A stretch of 12,761 nt of DNA, from assembly GCA_028565715.1 (NCBI GenBank), contig JAOXYC010182135.1:1-12761 (forward strand), in the 5' to 3' direction. This document shows, one piece after another, positions 1 through 12,761 of the stretch; the first letter of the stretch is position 1; the number at the start of each line of letters is the position of its first letter. Both the position numbers and the translations under genes were made by a program. This stretch comes from Phoronis pallida. Lineage: Eukaryota; Phoronida; Phoronidae. Below the pieces are notes generated by a model that was given only the letters and a program-made list of their open reading frames with translations, made no database searches and was not told where the DNA came from.

Positions 1-298
1 GTCTTCTATTGATTAATTAACTGCTTCTAATAAGAACTTGGTGAAGATTTCAATTGTCCTTCCATTTAAGGGTTAACATCCTTAGATCTGGGGGTCTCCT
101 TAGAAGGAAGGATTTTCATATTATCCTTAGATCAAGCATTCAACCCGACCTGTTAATGAGTTTGGCTGTCAACTTTTCATACAGTCGAAGAGTATGACGG
201 CGATCAGGATCAGTAAGGGTGTACAATTTGAATTGAATAGCTTCGCCTTCTTATATTCACTAGATAACTTATAAAACACTTTGTTTATAAAATTTCAG
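1..298 (+). other. intron (3' part) of the DTX3L-like gene
   Basis: No coding segment resembling the neighbouring exons is visible. The stretch ends in a pyrimidine-rich tract and an AG (297-298) directly before the first coding exon. The codon split here requires phase 1, so an upstream exon outside the window must supply the first base. Confidence 0.75.
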
Positions 299-4868
<4,570 letters not shown>

Positions 4869-4946
4869 ATACAGATCGGAAAAGCAGACATATTCAGAGC
4901 ACTATGGATGACAATGTTAAGGCAGTTTTCGGGGTGAAAACGTTAT

Positions 4947-4952
4947 AATAAA
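4947..4952 (+). terminator. poly(A) signal of the DTX3L-like gene
   Basis: AATAAA lies 79 bases after the stop codon. It is followed by GT/T-rich sequence (GCGTTGTGGTT, then TGTGTGCTTTTTTT near 4987-5000), as expected for a metazoan cleavage site. A second AATAAA at 5219-5224 could serve a longer 3' UTR. Confidence 0.75.
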
Positions 4953-5218
4953 ACAATCTGATAGCGTTGTGGTTCAATATTTTGAATTGTGTGCTTTTTT
5001 TATTTACTTGTAGAAAAGGCTAGGATACTTTAAAAAATACTTTTGATTGAAGTGTGAAAATTGCCCTTGAGTTCGACAAGATCTAGTTGATTTACAGTAT
5101 AATGTTATCTTTGAAATGATCCGCCGATGTGTTGCTTGCTATCTAATTATAACTGAAAGTGTTAATGTATTTGGTTGCGCGTGTTTTCTGTGTGTCCGTA
5201 GAGTTAAAGTATATTGGA

Positions 5219-5224
5219 AATAAA
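5219..5224 (+). terminator. possible alternative poly(A) signal
   Basis: A second AATAAA, 351 bases past the stop codon, with no clear downstream GT-rich element. Use is uncertain. Confidence 0.3.
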
Positions 5225-5356
5225 AGCAGACAGGAGTGCGGCTAGACGCATTTTCGACAAAAGTAAGTCAAGCCTAAAGAGCTAATCCTCTGACAAAAAG
5301 GCGCCAAAAAGCCGTCAACAATAATCAGCCAACTATACAGTAAGTAAAGTACAGTA

Positions 5357-5370
5357 TAGCCGATCGGCTA
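5357..5370. repeat. 14-bp perfect palindrome
   Basis: TAGCCGATCGGCTA equals its own reverse complement. It lies in gene-free DNA; no function can be assigned. Confidence 0.6.
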
Positions 5371-5408
5371 AAGTGCGTCACAAAGCTGGCCCAAATGCGC
5401 CTATGACC

Positions 5409-5437
5409 GTGACGTCTTTGTGACAGAGAGACGTCAC
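5409..5437. promoter_or_regulatory. inverted pair of CRE-like half sites (GTGACGTCT ... AGACGTCAC)
   Basis: Two 9-bp arms that are exact reverse complements are separated by 11 bases. Each contains TGACGTC, the core of the cAMP-response-element/bZIP site. It may be a regulatory site or chance; no adjacent start of transcription is apparent. Confidence 0.25.
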
Positions 5438-5582
5438 ACGTGCCGTACGTATGTCTATTTTTATTTGCAATATACAAGACGTAGGCCCTACTGTGTTTAT
5501 AATGGTCCGACGTTTAGTGATAGTTTTTGTAAATACATGGATTGTAAAAAGGTTTTTGTAGTTTGAAAAATTAATTTTTTGC

Positions 5583-5760
5583 CTTGTATATAAAAAATAA
5601 AGTTTTTAAAAGTCGACATGTTTCAATGTTTATATTCTCCACATTATTCTCAAGATTAAGCCAGTAATGGCGCTATTACTATCTTGATAATAATGTGGAG
5701 AATATACACATTGAAAGGCATTGTCAACTTTTAAAAACTTTGTTTTTTAAATACAATGCA
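5583..5760. mobile_element. foldback (near-palindromic) element, about 178 bp
   Basis: Arms 5583-5668 and 5675-5760 are reverse complements at roughly four out of five positions. They meet at a 6-base centre (GGCGCT) with GCGC symmetry. The longest clean blocks are TATATTCTCCACATTATT and AAAGTTTTTAAAAGT. Differences between arms include single substitutions and a few small indels, so the element is old. It has no coding capacity. It could be a snap-back MITE; a long hairpin precursor RNA is a less likely alternative. Confidence 0.8.
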
Positions 5761-5944
5761 TTTTGATAATATTATGTGGCTCACGAAAGTATGGAAACTA
5801 TTTTTTTGCCCTTTTCACTTCTAGTGCACATCGAAATTCATTTTTTCTTTTTATTCTAAAGCAAATGCATTTGCCAAGAAAATGCGAAATTTTGAGAAAA
5901 ATTCGTAACTAGCGTATATTTTTTCGGAAAATTACCCACCAATT

Positions 5945-6135
5945 AAGCCGTGTTTATACCTCAACATTTGCATATATGTAAACATACTTACATGTGTATT
6001 TTATTTACTTAGGGGGTATAAACGCATCAAAAACTTTACACCCTATGCAAATTTGACCAAATTTGCACCACCTCCAGAGGTTGTGCAAATCTTTTTTTAC
6101 TGTATGTAAATTTACTGGCAGTATGGTATAAACGC
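5945..6135. mobile_element. candidate small inverted-repeat element with GGTATAAACGC-type ends
   Basis: The left end GTGTTTATACC (5950-5960) and right end GGTATAAACGC (6125-6135) are inverted repeats with one mismatch. A further direct copy, GGTATAAACGC, lies inside at 6015-6025, and a strong hairpin lies at 6061-6090. The boundaries and target duplication are unclear, so this may be a fragment or a composite. Confidence 0.45.
6061..6090. repeat. 14-bp stem hairpin
   Basis: ATTTGCACCACCTC and GAGGTTGTGCAAAT pair at 13 of 14 positions across a 2-base centre. Confidence 0.7.
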
Positions 6136-7117
6136 ATTTTCATTTACACACATAGGTAGTTGGACATTATCCATTCTATATTTGTGAAATTTTCCTTTGT
6201 TTCATGCTAATCAAAATAAATAAGTCTAAGAAATTAAACTACATATACCAAAGACAAGCGTGTATACTGGTGACAATATGCATTATATAACTGGATTTTT
6301 TTTTATCAAGAAATAACGTCTTTAGGCATTCTTGGTTAATGAAGCATACATGTATACATGAACCTTTTAAAACCAACAGTAGAAATCACTGGTTACGATA
6401 CGTGTACGAGAACTGTAACTGTATTTTGACGTTATTTTGTTGAATAATTTAACATTACGTCAAATATAAAATTTCATAAAAATATTCTTTGCTCCAAAAA
6501 TACAAAATATCAAAATTTCACCAATGGATTTTTTAAAGAAAAGAATAAGGATTCAAATCATGCACGTCCAAACTATCCAAAAATTAATAGGGGAAACGGA
6601 CCGATTTTGAACCTATGGGGCCTTTATCAACTAGTTTTTGCCAAAAAATACATTGGTTTAAACGGTCAGACGGTTCTCATTGCTGGAGAAAACTTTAAAT
6701 AATTCAATCATTACTTTGTTCTTATAGTATTTAAAGAAGCATTTTCTAAATTCACGGTTAATAGTAAAAGTCGATTCTGATTCCATTGTCTGCAATTTAT
6801 GACGTCAAACCATTTTTTTCTGCTAAAAGTGAATTGAAAACGTCGTTTGCCGCTAGATGTCTCAAGAATTGGTATCAATCCACCTTTTAAAATTCCAGCA
6901 AAAAACATTACCCAAAAACATATGTTAAGGTTTATTGTATACATACACCTTTTGTTTTTCATACGAAGAAAGGTATCACCCACGCATTCTCAGCATTTTT
7001 ACTGTTCATTTGAACGTGTCAAAATTGTTCTTATAGTTCAAGTCAAAACCAATGAGAGTTGTTATATTGTTCAAACAAGGGAAAATCTGCGCCTTTATAG
7101 TTCACAGAGAGTGACCA

Positions 7118-7146
7118 ATACTGCTCAACAAAAGTATGGCATATTA
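7118..7146 (+). repeat. left arm of a perfect 29-bp inverted repeat
   Basis: These 29 bases are the exact reverse complement of 8211-8239. The core CTGCTCAACAAAAGTATGGC is not low-complexity. A weaker similarity may extend inward: GCAGTTTTG lies at almost equal distance from both arms (near 7313 and 8035). Confidence 0.85.
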
Positions 7147-7552
7147 ATTTGAACACCTCGATATTTTTCATTGATATGACCCAAATCCGCAATTTTTTAA
7201 TGATTTTTGTAGTTTTACTATCTACAAATCTAAAAAAGATGTTTTGAAGTCGTTCTGATAAGCAATAACTGAATTGTGACATTTTGAATATGAAAGGGTC
7301 AGTAACAAAAATTGCAGTTTTGTTTACGTTGGCAATTAAAATATCCTGAACTTAACGACTTAGTAGACAAGAAACTAAAGTTCAGAACACTTAAAAAAAT
7401 GATTCTCTATTGGATAATAATGTTATTATCATGTGGGGAAAGTTTCATGAAGATCGAATACATTCTCTATGAATGACATGTTTTTCAAAACTGACAGTCA
7501 AATTTTGCAATCGTTTCAATGCTCACTATTAGCTGGTCTAGGCATTCTTTCC

Positions 7553-7588
7553 GCGTTCAAAAGAACGCCGAACATTCGGTTAACCGAA
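7553..7588. repeat. two adjacent short palindromes
   Basis: GCGTTCAAAAGAACGC (7553-7568, 6-bp stem) is followed by the perfect palindrome TTCGGTTAACCGAA (7575-7588). Both lie in a noncoding stretch and may be the middle of an old mobile element. Confidence 0.5.
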
Positions 7589-8210
7589 AGAACGGGACAA
7601 ATTTTATTTCCAGAGCTGTACATAGCCGACACAGTAGCACATGTATCAATGGCACTGTAGACCATGACTAGGAATTTTTGAGGACTGATCATTTTCGGAC
7701 TACTTAGCGTAAATTTATGAAATTACTAACACTTATTGATTACACTTTTATCTAGTCAAATACAATTTTTTAAGTTCACTAGTTCTTGAGTTATCAGCTT
7801 CTGAACCTCGGAAAGTTTTTTTATGTCAAAAGAATCAAGGATATTACCAAATTTAACAAGCAATTTTTTACGACTTGCCAATATTTTGCCATTTGCCCTA
7901 CAAATATGAAACATTTACCACTCACTACTAAAACGTCAATCTAGACGTACACTCATTTAAAGATTACGACGATAAGAGGTATTTGAGATATTGACTCCTA
8001 AAAGACGAAGAGATTTTATTTAATCATTTTAACTCAAAACTGCATTTTTTGATTCAAGACCCAACCTTATTCAACCTCTCAGAAGTCATTCGCCTTTCAC
8101 TCAAGGGGTTCGAAATTACATTCAGTTAAACAGTCAAATATTGTTCTTCATAAGATTGAAGTAAAACTTCGATTCAATTTCGTAACATAAGAGATATTTT
8201 GACCCGAAAA

Positions 8211-8239
8211 TAATATGCCATACTTTTGTTGAGCAGTAT
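8211..8239 (-). repeat. right arm of a perfect 29-bp inverted repeat
   Basis: Exact reverse complement of 7118-7146, about 1.06 kb away. The intervening DNA has no coding frame with recognisable domains. Confidence 0.85.
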
Positions 8240-8863
8240 GTTATAAATAATTTACGCCGTATCTTTCGTGCCGCTTTCCAAAAAGATAATTCAAGGTAAA
8301 CAATGACTATTCTGTTCATATACTTGATTCGGTTCATAAAGTCACTTAAAAATTACATTCAAACTCTGTTGGCAACCATGAATGGTTCATTTTTCCTTTA
8401 TATTAATATTACATCTTTTAAAGGAACCCACCTTCACGTTTCAGTGTATTTCATTGTTTTTTAACCAGGGCGTTTAGGTTTCTAATTGATGGCTTGAAAT
8501 ATTCATCTTGGTGTGTTCAATCACATTTCTCGCTGATTTCAAGCTTCAATCGAACAACAACAACACTAAATTGTAGGTCGTCGTTTAACGAGCTTTTAAT
8601 CCAGGAAACTATGGACGATTTACTCTTCAACGCCGACAGCTGAACCTTTGCTGAGTCATTTGCGATGATAAAAATGCAACTTTAGAGTCTTGTTCAGCTG
8701 TTTTCAACGTTTGAATGGGGATAGTTTTTGTTATTGTTACTGGTGAGGTGTGTCTCTTTAAATTTTAGTTTTTTCTGTCTGTATGCACCATTTTTTTGAA
8801 AGAGGGTATAAATGCAAAAAATATACTTTTACTTTGGTAAACAAATATACACGTACTTACACT

Positions 8864-8915
8864 TTACATTAAACATTGTTAGAACTATGCTTCCGCCACC
8901 TTCATCAGCTGGTCT
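8864..8915. repeat. 52-bp direct repeat, left copy
   Basis: Matches 11830-11881 at 50 of 52 positions in the same orientation (differences at 8881 and 8899). Together the two copies bracket the RLE-type retroelement remains. Confidence 0.9.
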
Positions 8916-8984
8916 CCTGCAGTCTTGCAATTGGTTTCAACCCTAAACCAGAACCATCTCTTGCAGGCGGGCCGACAGGATTGA

Positions 8985-9766
8985 TCAAGTCCTGCCTGAT
9001 GGCGGTTGTTGGTGGTATCGCTGTAGTTGTTGGTGTTTAGTCCATACCCAACAGGATGCCTGTTCAGCTTCATTAGCTGCATCACGTAGGAGAGTCTTCC
9101 TACCTGTAATAGAAATGCCGAGGGTTCTCGACATGTAAATAACTGAGTTTGCGGGGAATCCCCGACATTCAACTTCTACTGGGAAACTCTAGGTCTTCCA
9201 TCCCTTCGTCTGACAGTCTCTCTAGATCTTCGTATTTCAAGCTCTTCTTTTCATGGGCCTTTTCAACCCTGCTTTCCCAAGGCACTGTCAGTTCGATGAT
9301 GATAACTTGATGGGTGGTGTCTGAGAATATAACAATGTCTGGCCGCTGCGTAGTCTTAACGATGTGCTGCGGAAAAGATGATTGGTGACAGGTGTCAGCT
9401 ACCAGCTTCCAGTCGTTGGCTGTGTGTAAGATGCCTTTTTCTGTAGTTGTCTTGCTTGTCTTTGCTGTGTCGCCACTTCTTCTAAAGTCTATGAATCGTA
9501 GCTGTTGTTTCTTTGACTTCTTCTTGTCTTTCGTTTCTGCCAATAGGATTCTTGCGAAGACCTTCCACAGTTCTGACCATTTCACCTCTCTCTGCATGAT
9601 CTTTTCCCACTTGGTCCATGCGCCTTGCTGGCCCATTTGCACTGCATTGGCATATCTTGTTCCATTCTCTGCTTGTCTCACTTCCTTCGGTCTCGATCAG
9701 TGTCTTTTTGGGGACAGTCCAGTGTTCCGTTCTTTGCCTTGCTTAACAGTGTTGATGCGAACTGGT
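8985..9766 (-). pseudogene. C-terminal part of an RLE-type (R2-superfamily-like) non-LTR retrotransposon
   Basis: The main frame (9681 down to 9169) has G-Q-Q-G-A-W-T-K-W-E, R-F-I-D-F, A-N-D-W-K-L, then R-P-D-I-V-I-F-S and V-I-I-I-E-L-T-V-P-W. The last two are the PD...E-x-T core of the PD-(D/E)XK restriction-like endonuclease found at the C terminus of R2-type elements. One extra base near 9175 ends this frame early; in the next frame V-E-V-E-C-R-G-F and a Trp-rich end continue to a stop at 8985-8987. On the 5' side the same frame runs back to about 9766 through an in-frame TGA near 9700. The CCHC zinc knuckle normally found between the W-S-E-L-W-K region and the endonuclease is absent, apparently an in-frame deletion. 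The copy is dead. Confidence 0.8.
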
Positions 9767-9768
9767 AG

Positions 9769-9790
9769 TTTTTTTTTCATAGTTTTTATT
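9769..9790 (-). terminator. retroelement 3' end: AATAAA plus A-tail (- strand)
   Basis: On the - strand AATAAA (9785-9790) is followed about 7 bases later by nine A residues (9769-9777). Directly beyond, the RLE-type endonuclease frame begins. This looks like the 3' end of the element lying at about 9769-10700, inserted into the RLE-type element. Confidence 0.5.
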
Positions 9791-10273
9791 TTAACCAAAA
9801 TAATACATGTACTTAGTGCCCAGGAATCGCTCGAATAGAGCATTATATCTGGGCATATAGATCTAATGGTTACAATGATAGTTGGTTATGAAATATATAC
9901 AATGAGACAAGAAAATAATAACATGCAGGATACAAATGAAACAATACCAAAATGAATATATATACCGATACAATATGAATACAAAAATAAGAAATGTTGA
10001 TTCAATAAAACTAAGAATAGCACTATGGTTGAAATAATTTAATGGAGTCTGTAAGAAATAACGAAACTGACTGTAATTGAAACAAAATAACATTAAGAGC
10101 ATGGCTTAAATCGATGGAAACAAAAATTAAAAACTCGAAAGTATGTTTAGAAGAAGGTGAACTATTGAGAAAATCATTTAATTCGGGAATCTTAAAAGAG
10201 TCTGGAAGAGTCTAAGTCGCTGAAAATCGTTCATCGGACAATTCAAAAATATATGTAGCTATGTCAGACTGCT

Positions 10274-10699
10274 TCATATTACATAGGCAATCTGGGGTGG
10301 TATTCGGAAAATTGTGTCGAAACTTGTCAAAAAACAAACAGCAACAATTTTAAATTCATTAGTCAGGACAGTATTCTTCAATACCTCAAAACGCGCATAG
10401 TCATTCGCTTTTATACTATTAATGTTGGTGAACAAAATTTCAAAGTTAGGCGGACCGGGATTGTACTCGATATCGCCAGACAACAGTAGGCAAATTCGGA
10501 TAAAAGCACTCACAGCACAGTGCGGTGTGCTTTGAAAGCAACAACGGAGAGTACCGCTAAGTCGAGATGCGTAGGCTGAGGGCCACAGAACATGCGGACA
10601 GCACTCTGAGAGGCATTCAGACTCTTCCAAAGTCCATCGCATTCGCCAATATACTGGAGAATAAATGTAAACAGAAAATAATAAAACAGATATACACAA
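10274..10699 (-). pseudogene. 2A-like peptide followed by start of APE endonuclease (CR1-like element)
   Basis: A 141-codon frame. Residues 76-83 are D-I-E-Y-N-P-G-P (10474-10451), an exact match to the 2A consensus D-(V/I)-E-x-N-P-G-P, preceded by L-L-L-S-G. Directly after come F-E-I-L-F-T-N-I-N-S-I-K and F-K-I-V-A-V, resembling the first strands of the APE-type endonuclease in CR1-like elements. The expected catalytic continuation (S-E-T-W type) is missing and the frame ends soon after. Family knowledge: 2A sequences make the ribosome skip a peptide bond between Gly and Pro, and they are documented at the N terminus of some non-LTR elements in invertebrates. Confidence 0.72.
10451..10489 (-). 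other. 2A-type ribosome-skipping motif
   Basis: L-L-L-S-G-D-I-E-Y-N-P-G-P is encoded without interruption. All invariant residues of the 2A signature are present, with the hydrophobic run normally seen upstream. The skip would fall between Gly82 and Pro83 of the frame. Confidence 0.8.
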
Positions 10700-10834
10700 G
10701 GATGAAAATGAGCAAGCAGGTGTTTTCCACCGACCAAAAAATCAATCTTACTATGTTAAACTGAAGATATACACACTTGAGGTAAATGGAATAAATTCAT
10801 GTTTGAGTGGTAAAAAACTAATAAACTACTTAGA

Positions 10835-11756
10835 TCACTCAGCATAAAATGATAGGTTGGGGTTTCGTATGAATGTTTCTCTTTGTTTGGTTCTGTCTCT
10901 CTTCTTCCGTGCACTCATTCCGGCTCTTCTAAGGGATATCAGACGTTTGCGGGTGTCACCCCTCAGCTATAAATACCGTCCTGTTTGTAAGGTGAGGCAT
11001 CTTTCCATAAGCGTTGCAACTCTTTCAATTCTCTCCTGATGACAACAATTTCTCTCTGTGTTCTATTTGGTCCTCGTTTGTCTGATGTACTCTCTCTTCT
11101 CTCTTTTACTCAGAAGCGGTCTGCTCTTACTTGATAAATGATTCTTGTCATGGCCTCAAGCTTTGACTCTGCTGATGATCCCCTGAGAGTAATACATAGG
11201 ATATTTTCAAGATCGTCGTCTAGATTCTTCCATTTCTTTGTACCAGCTGCTGATGGCCATTCAATCTGGGTCTTCTTTGTTGGTCTTGTCTGTGTTGATC
11301 TTCTAAACTAGCTGGTGTTGATTCCTGAAAAACTTTAGCTTCTTCTGGTGCCTCTGGGAGTTGTGTAGCTGGAAGGGTTTCGGATCTGTGGTTAGTCACC
11401 TGGCTGAGTTCTTCCCCCGTCTGATTGGACGTAGCGCCCAAGCGTTGCCTTACAACTGTCTTTAAACACTTCATTCTTCCTTGATGTATTCTCAATCCTT
11501 TTTCATTATTCATGGTCTTTCTTCAAACACTGCAAGTTCTTTGCTGTTCGGTTGTCTGGGTCGTTTTACTGTTCGTTCCGGTCGTCGCCGTTGGTTGTCT
11601 ATCGTTGGACTCTTCTGGCGCCTCCCCCTCTCGGAGAGTCCTGAGGGTATTTATCTGTATTTTGTGACGTAGCACTATGTGTGGGTGTCTTCTCGCGAAA
11701 ACATCAGTCGAACTGCTAATCCGTATTGAACCCGTGCTGTCTTTCCAGGCTGTCAT
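10835..11756 (-). pseudogene. N-terminal part of an RLE-type (R2-superfamily-like) non-LTR retrotransposon
   Basis: Three successive frames make one decayed coding region. Frame 1 (11756 to about 11290) has a Ser/Thr/Gln-rich leader, then a C2H2/CCHC-type finger: T-C-S-V, a TGA, then N-E-K-G-L-R-I-H-Q-G-R-M-K-C. The TGA (11523-11525) stands exactly where the second zinc-binding Cys is expected. Frame 2 (about 11277 to 10970) has I-E-W-P-S-A, a helical stretch, another TGA at 11110-11112 and R-R-E-L-K-E-L-Q-R. Frame 3 (10966 to 10835) has T-R-K-R-L-I-S-L-R-R-A and a Lys/Arg-rich run ending at a stop; this basic linker normally leads into the reverse transcriptase, which is missing. It pairs with the endonuclease piece at 8985-9766 as the two ends of one element. 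Confidence 0.68.
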
Positions 11757-11829
11757 CAGTCTTTCCCAATGTCCCTTGTCTTTTCAAGTGCCATCCACCT
11801 TGTTCATGGAGGCTATGCCGAAATAGAAC

Positions 11830-11881
11830 TTACATTAAACATTGTTGGAACTATGCTTCCGCCATCTTCATCAGCTGGTCT
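11830..11881. repeat. 52-bp direct repeat, right copy
   Basis: Same orientation as 8864-8915, 50 of 52 identical. It lies about 75 bp upstream (on the - strand) of the N-terminal part of the RLE-type element. Confidence 0.9.
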
Positions 11882-12550
11882 ATGCAGAATACTCACATAA
11901 GTATATTTTTTGGGTACATGTACATGTATAAACACGGCTTTAGACGCGTAAATTTCGAAAATTTACACACAAGCGTTCCTGGAGAAAACCAGCGTTTACG
12001 GAAATTCATATGCCATCATCGAAAGAGTGAATCCAATTCGCTTTAAAGTGCAACTGTCTTTTTGCGTGTGCGTGACGTTTTTGTAAACTCATGATCAATA
12101 AGAAACTTTTATGAACATGCAAAATCCTTCAATTATGATAATACTGGTTGGTATACTTCGGCATCTATAGGGCCTACAGCGTTGGTTAAAAACCTGACTA
12201 TATAGTTTCATTATTAACGATCTTCTTCAAAAACGTCTCGTATTCCCGAAATTGTCGTCTGTGATCAGCAGGCAGGTGTATAAAATGTGCCCAATGTTTA
12301 TCACTATAAAAACACACAAAAAATAAGACCATAGCACGAGTATATTCAACTCCTGTTACTTCGTATGTACACATATGGCATCATCGGAGGAAGTTTTAAA
12401 ATGGCAATGAATGCACTAGCGCTATACAGGTGTGAAAAATTCAACATACAAACATACATTAAAGTTATACAGCGATAGCTGTCGGTTAAAAGAGAAATTA
12501 CTAATGACATAATTCTAGGACTATAATGACATTACGAGCCTAACATATAA
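11882..12550. other. no recognisable gene
   Basis: AT-rich DNA without a domain-bearing frame on either strand. AAGTATATTTTTTG at 11899-11912 is the exact inverse of 8815-8828, just outside the other 52-bp repeat, hinting that the repeats lie within an older inverted-repeat element. GTATAAACACGGCTT (11926-11940) is the exact inverse of 5945-5959. Confidence 0.5.
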
Positions 12551-12761
12551 GATCAAAATTCGCTTTTGCGTGGTATCCTGGTGATTTCAGGGTTTCCAAA
12601 ATGTAACATGGTATACATCGGGGAAACAGGCAGAAAGCTTGGAACCCCATTATCAGAACACAGGAAGGACATGGAAACTGAATCATCTAAACCCTTCACA
12701 TGTAACCAAAGACGTGCTTCAGAAAGTTTATGGCACAAGTCAGCCATCACGGACCATGTCT
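12551..12761 (+). pseudogene. GIY-YIG endonuclease-like fragment (Penelope-like element type), 3'-partial
   Basis: The frame runs open to the right edge. It reads C-N-M-V-Y-I-G-E-T-G-R-K-L, then L-S-E-H-R-K-D-M-E and S-A-I-T-D-H-V, the layout of the GIY-YIG endonuclease domain found at the C terminus of Penelope-like retroelements. The YIG half is intact. The residue before L-S-E-H, usually the conserved catalytic Arg, is Pro here. Similarity begins abruptly near 12590 after a stop at 12548-12550, so the copy is truncated on the left and was probably inactive; the right part lies beyond the window. Confidence 0.68.

Larger units (their letters stand above)
6136..8863. other. gene-free AT-rich stretch
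   Basis: No host gene, RNA gene or coding fragment is recognisable on either strand. Open frames here are short and compositionally unremarkable. Apart from the inverted repeat pair and short palindromes listed separately, the stretch is probably decayed mobile-element and intergenic DNA. Confidence 0.6.
9769..10700 (-). mobile_element. truncated CR1-like retrotransposon remnant with 2A motif
   Basis: On the - strand the segment starts with a reading frame carrying a 2A-type motif and the beginning of an endonuclease domain, then noncoding AT-rich sequence, then AATAAA and an A-tail. Reverse transcriptase is missing, so the copy has a large internal deletion or is a composite of two fragments. 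The 5' limit is uncertain. Confidence 0.5.

Noticed and set aside
7469-7660. 63-codon + strand frame around two palindromes
   Set aside because: No similarity I recognise, no splice context, and it overlaps short palindromes typical of mobile-element debris.
8864-8915. Possible hammerhead ribozyme in the 52-bp repeat (CTGATGA on the - strand)
   Set aside because: The CTGATGA box is present, but the matching GAAA box after a stem II is not (GGAAGC instead), so the core cannot form.
9392-9838. 148-codon + strand frame with hydrophobic stretches
   Set aside because: It is antisense to the recognisable RLE-type endonuclease remnant and has no domain of its own.
9863-10102. - strand frame rich in Phe, Tyr and Ile
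   Set aside because: AT-rich composition explains it; it lies in the noncoding tail of the CR1-like remnant.
11726-12046. 106-codon + strand frame
   Set aside because: It crosses the 52-bp repeat and the antisense retroelement leader without any domain, so it is probably chance.

Overview
The window looks like genomic DNA from an invertebrate metazoan, probably marine. It has spliced genes with canonical GT-AG introns, an AT-rich background, and dense remains of non-LTR retrotransposons, small inverted-repeat DNA elements and a microsatellite. The species cannot be fixed from the sequence alone.

The only convincing host gene is on the + strand (299-4868, 5' end outside the window). Four exons (299-895, 1148-2205, 4213-4430, 4799-4868) join in frame to give 647 residues. 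In order they encode the tail of one macro domain, a second macro domain, three RING-type zinc fingers and a complete Deltex C-terminal (DTC) domain ending at a TAG, with a poly(A) signal 79 bases further on. This is a DTX3L/Deltex-like E3 ubiquitin ligase with its own ADP-ribose-binding-type modules. In vertebrates the comparable modules are split between two partner proteins, PARP9 (macro) and DTX3L (RING-DTC). The two macro domains are interrupted by introns at the same codon and phase, which points to duplication of an exon unit.

The large third intron in the window (2206-4212) holds an AAT/GATAAT microsatellite and an antisense CR1-like retrotransposon fragment. That fragment is split by a 422-bp hAT-type nonautonomous element with an 8-bp target duplication.

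From 4869 to about 8860 I see no gene. The stretch holds a near-palindromic foldback element (5583-5760), a small element with GGTATAAACGC-type ends (about 5945-6135), a perfect 29-bp inverted repeat pair about 1.06 kb apart (7118-7146 / 8211-8239) and short palindromes.

From 8864 to 11881 is a retroelement graveyard on the - strand. A decayed restriction-like-endonuclease (R2-superfamily-like) non-LTR element has its N-terminal zinc-finger part at 10835-11756 and its C-terminal endonuclease part at 8985-9766. Its reverse transcriptase core is missing. Between the two parts lies a piece of a different, CR1-like element that carries a textbook 2A-type peptide motif. The whole assembly is bracketed by a 52-bp direct repeat (50/52 identical). 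The right edge (12551-12761) is the start of a GIY-YIG endonuclease-like reading frame of the kind found in Penelope-like elements.

The host gene is the biologically interesting system. The rest is layered mobile-element debris that records several insertion events.
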